DNA of 64,000 bases from Actinomycetes bacterium (GTDB lineage Bacteria; Actinomycetota; Acidimicrobiia; Acidimicrobiales; RAAP-2), in the NCBI GenBank assembly GCA_021803085.1, contig JAJZMD010000221.1:1-64000 (forward strand), read 5' to 3'. The position numbers and the translations under genes were made by a program. The notes beneath the pieces are model-generated. The model ran no database searches. It worked only from the letters and a program-made list of their open reading frames with translations, and had not been told where the DNA came from. Shown piece after piece: positions 62,105-64,000 of this stretch (position 1 is its first letter; every line of letters starts with the position of its first letter).

Positions 62105-62899
62105 ATGCTGACCTACAAGATCGTTGGCAACGCGATGCAGCAAGTTGTCTGCCAGGTCGAGGAAGGGCAGACCATCTACGGGGAACCGGGGAAGTTCGTC
62201 TGGAAGACGACCAACGTGAACCTGGAGACCAGGATCACCCAGCCGATCGGCAACCAGGCAGGGGCGCCGCCTGCCAAGACCGGTTTCCTGCAGAAGGCGA
62301 TCGACGTCGGAAAGCGTGCGCTCGCCGGCGAGCACCTTGCCTTCCAGTACTTCACGCCGGTCGGCGGCACCGGCCTTGTCACCTTCGCAGGCGTCGTCCC
62401 TGGTGAGGTGCGAGCACTGGAGCTCGACGGCAGCGGTGGGTGGCTGACCCAACGCCACGCGTTCGTCGCAGCGGAAGCTGGAATCAACTTCGACATCGCA
62501 TTCAGCGGGCTGCGCACGGGCTACCGGTCCGGACTCGGTTTCGTGCTCGAGAAGTTCACCGGGACCGGAAGCGTGCTCGTCTGCGCCGCAGGCAACTTCA
62601 TCGAGCTCAACCCCGCCCGCTTCGGGGGCAAGATCCAGGCACATTCGGGGTGCGTCGTCGCCTTCCAGGACCATCTCTCCTTCGGCGTCGAGCGCGTCGG
62701 CGGAACGCCCGGGCAGATGGTGATGACGGGAATCTTCGGCGGGGAAGGCATCAACCTCGTGACGCTGGAGGGTGACGGGGTCGTCTACCTCCAGTCGGTC
62801 ACGATCGAGGCGCTCGCACACTCGTTGCAGGAGTTCATGGAGGCGCCTGGCGAGGAGCGCAAGGGCGGTCTCGGGGGCATGCTCGAGGGCCGCATCTGA
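62105..62899 (+). CDS. AIM24/TIGR00266-family protein
   Basis: A 264-residue all-beta protein starting MLTYKIVGNAMQ at ATG 62105, with GGAGGGGCGG upstream. The repeated segments (VEEGQTIYGEPGKFVWKTTN, GLVTFAGVVPGEVRALEL, VAAEAGINFDIAFSG, GNFIELNPARFGGKIQAHSGCVVAFQD) are the double beta-helix of AIM24-like proteins. Function in bacteria is unknown; some members are linked to stress or membrane biology. It is followed by a small repeat-rich gene on the same strand. Confidence 0.85.
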   Translation: MLTYKIVGNAMQQVVCQVEEGQTIYGEPGKFVWKTTNVNLETRITQPIGNQAGAPPAKTGFLQKAIDVGKRALAGEHLAFQYFTPVGGTGLVTFAGVVPGEVRALELDGSGGWLTQRHAFVAAEAGINFDIAFSGLRTGYRSGLGFVLEKFTGTGSVLVCAAGNFIELNPARFGGKIQAHSGCVVAFQDHLSFGVERVGGTPGQMVMTGIFGGEGINLVTLEGDGVVYLQSVTIEALAHSLQEFMEAPGEERKGGLGGMLEGRI

Positions 62900-62987
62900 C
62901 AGCTGCACCGACTACGACAGCACCGGCGCCGCATTGGCGCAAGCACTGGCGCAGCACGGGTTGTTCTGAACTGAGAGGAGCACCGAC

Positions 62988-63401
62988 ATGGGGCTGATGG
63001 ACAAAGTGAAGCACCAGGCCGAACAGGCGATCGCCAAGGCCCAGCAGGGCGTGAGCCAGGGTCAGGCGAAGATCGACCAACTCCAGGCAAAGCGCCAAGC
63101 CGACGCGCTGCTGCGCAATCTCGGAGCTGCCTATTACACGAAGGAGCGCAGCTCCGGCACGCAGGACGCCGTCGACGCGGCGATGAAGATGCTCGACGAG
63201 CACGTCGCCGCCCATGGACCTCTCGACACGTCGACGACAAGCGATCCCGATGCCGACAACGGCGCCGCGTCCCCCCCGGCGACACCGCCGGCACCGACGA
63301 CGGGCTCGGCACCGACGACGGGCTCGGCACCGACGACGGGCTCGGCACCGACGACGGGCTCGGCACCACCCGCGGGCAATTTCAGCATCGAAGACGTGTA
63401 G
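62988..63401 (+). CDS. Small protein with coiled-coil head and TTGSAP repeats
   Basis: A 137-residue protein. Start ATG 62988 has GAGAGGAG upstream. Residues 1-75 are a charged amphipathic region (DKVKHQAEQAIAKAQQGVSQ, then QLQAKRQADALLRNLGAAYYTKE), probably coiled coil. Residues 76-128 are Pro/Thr/Ala-rich and contain four perfect TTGSAP units, followed by NFSIEDV. No signal or membrane segment. Location after the AIM24-like gene suggests a partner. Function is not known. Confidence 0.7.
   Translation: MGLMDKVKHQAEQAIAKAQQGVSQGQAKIDQLQAKRQADALLRNLGAAYYTKERSSGTQDAVDAAMKMLDEHVAAHGPLDTSTTSDPDADNGAASPPATPPAPTTGSAPTTGSAPTTGSAPTTGSAPPAGNFSIEDV
63294..63365 (+). repeat. Four perfect 18-bp tandem copies
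   Basis: The unit CCGACGACGGGCTCGGCA repeats four times without any mismatch and encodes TTGSAP. Identity at synonymous positions points to recent expansion. It resembles the linker repeat in the GerMN protein at 3036-3117, also 18 bp and Thr/Pro-rich. Confidence 0.9.
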
Positions 63402-63624
63402 CCAACCACCTCGAGCTCCCGACGGCAGCGGGTGCCGTCCTGGTGTCGCTCGCACGGCCGGCAGACGAGTGCAGCACGGTGCACCTGTTGATGACTGACG
63501 TCGAATAGCCCGGGAAGGCGGCGGCGCTGCACGGAGGCTTCTGATGAGTGTCATCGCGTAGCCAACGCGGAGTCAACGCGGGGACAAAAGACCGGGGGGC
63601 GCTCGGCTAGGATCCCCGTCTCGC

Positions 63625-63698
63625 GGGGCTATAGCTCAGTTGGTTAGAGCGCAGCACTGATAATGCTGAGGCCGGTGGTTCAAGTCCACCTAGCCCCA
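63625..63698 (+). tRNA. tRNA-Ile(GAT)
   Basis: A 74-nt cloverleaf: acceptor GGGGCTA/TAGCCCC, D arm GCTC...GAGC, anticodon stem CAGCA/TGCTG with loop CTGATAA (anticodon GAT), T arm GGTGG/CCACC with TTCAAGT. CCA is not fully encoded (ACC then C). A TAGGAT -10-like element lies about 13 bp upstream at 63610-63615. Confidence 0.95.
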
Positions 63699-63740
63699 CC
63701 CATCCAGTGTGTGGTGCCGGGTGATCCTGGACAATTCCGC

Positions 63741-63781
63741 TCCGGGAGATGCTTGACACAGTTCCGGGTGATGCTTGACAC
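63741..63781 (+). repeat. 22-bp-period direct repeat next to tRNA-Ile
   Basis: TCCGGG(A/T)GATGCTTGACAC occurs twice (63741-63759 and 63763-63781) with one mismatch. GATGCTTGACA read in reverse, TGTCAAGCATC, is close to the terminal repeats of IS481-family elements. A truncated IS481-type transposase start follows. Confidence 0.6.
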
Positions 63782-63829
63782 CTCGGACCCGCCGATCTCC
63801 GCTGGTCACAGCCGGAGGGAGGTGGCCGA

Positions 63830-63966
63830 GTGCTCACGGAGCTCACGAAGATGGAACAGCGTTACGACGCCGTGCTGGGCGTCATCCGCGACAGCTTGAC
63901 GGGGAACTTGCTCGTGGAGGTGGCCGGCGCCGGTCCACGTATGCCGAGGCCAAGTAGAGCAGGCCC
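63830..63966 (+). pseudogene. Truncated IS481-type transposase start
   Basis: From GTG 63830 (GGAGGGAGG upstream) the frame reads MLTELTKMEQRYDAVLGVIRD, matching the first 20-odd residues of IS481-family transposases. It then departs into unrelated sequence and reaches a stop at the TnpB-type element boundary. Only the promoter-proximal end of the IS is left. The IS605-type element may have inserted here, or a deletion joined the two. Confidence 0.6.
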
Positions 63967-64000
63967 TTGAATCCTCCCCACGGCTGAAGCCGGGGGATTC
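63967..64000 (-). mobile_element. Right end of a TnpB-type IS605-family element
   Basis: Read on the minus strand the last 34 bases fold into a strong hairpin, CCCCGGCTTCAGCCGTGGGG with a GA/TC loop, then AGGATTCAA. This is the conserved end found after tnpB genes in IS605/IS1341-type elements and forms the 3' scaffold of the TnpB guide (omega) RNA. The tnpB gene itself would lie beyond the right edge, reading leftward. Confidence 0.7.

Overview
This window is high-GC DNA (estimated by eye at about 70% G+C) with frequent GTG starts and 4-bp ATGA/GTGA gene overlaps. It carries selenocysteine genes, F420/LLM-type and berberine-bridge oxidoreductases, and FadR/GntR, LacI and ArsR regulators. This fits a free-living soil or sediment actinobacterium (Actinomycetota). 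An acidimicrobial-type lineage is possible, but I cannot prove a rank below phylum from the sequence.

Left end, 1-7.9 kb: this part looks like the end of an old genomic island. It holds a degenerate tyrosine-recombinase-like gene divergent from a DUF6788 gene, a universal stress protein, a Gmad2/GerMN membrane protein, a DUF4389 membrane protein, a flavodoxin-domain protein, a broken LuxR response regulator, a YdeI-like protein and a VOC protein. It stops at a 47-nt 3' fragment of a tRNA-Pro(CGG) gene, the usual scar of tRNA-targeted integration.

8-28 kb: a Cj0069-family gene is coupled to a lipoprotein gene. An arsenic locus follows (arsR; on the other strand a truncated arsI/cadI, acr3 and a CoA-disulfide-reductase-like flavoprotein). 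Next come an EamA transporter, an isochorismatase-like hydrolase, a frameshifted DUF3224 gene, a VOC protein and a secreted beta-propeller protein. The selenocysteine operon alaX-selB-selD-selA is compact and overlapping, with no selC in view. After an orphan ParA, an LLM oxidoreductase, a 5-FTHF cyclo-ligase and an SDR, an ArsR/CmtR regulator is coupled to a CDF metal exporter. A peroxiredoxin closes the section.

28.6-40.4 kb: after a histidine phosphatase, one minus-strand, nearly gapless operon of about 11 kb encodes an NDP-sugar epimerase, three glycosyltransferases, an ABC exporter, UDP-glucose dehydrogenase, a Ser/Thr-rich membrane protein and its own histidine kinase and OmpR-type response regulator. 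Upstream of its first gene lie three 7-bp direct repeats with an 11-bp period, resembling a PHO-box-type site.

40.4-42.2 kb: a decayed accessory island next to tRNA-Ala(TGC) contains a 5'-truncated C-terminal piece of a prokaryotic Argonaute and an intact VapBC-type toxin-antitoxin pair. An FtsH-like AAA protease follows.

44.4-62 kb: there are two transport and catabolism systems. The first is a LacI-headed polar-amino-acid ABC importer ending in a gamma-glutamyltransferase. The second is a Liv-type ABC importer with a fused LivM-LivG and a fumarylacetoacetate-hydrolase-family enzyme, divergent from a FadR-type regulator, a ThDP enzyme of the oxalyl-CoA decarboxylase/2-hydroxyacyl-CoA lyase type, a formyl-CoA:oxalate CoA-transferase-like protein and a Tat-exported flavin oxidase. 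The right edge carries an AIM24-family protein, a repeat-rich small protein, tRNA-Ile(GAT), a truncated IS481-type transposase and the hairpin end of a TnpB-type IS605-family element running out of the window.
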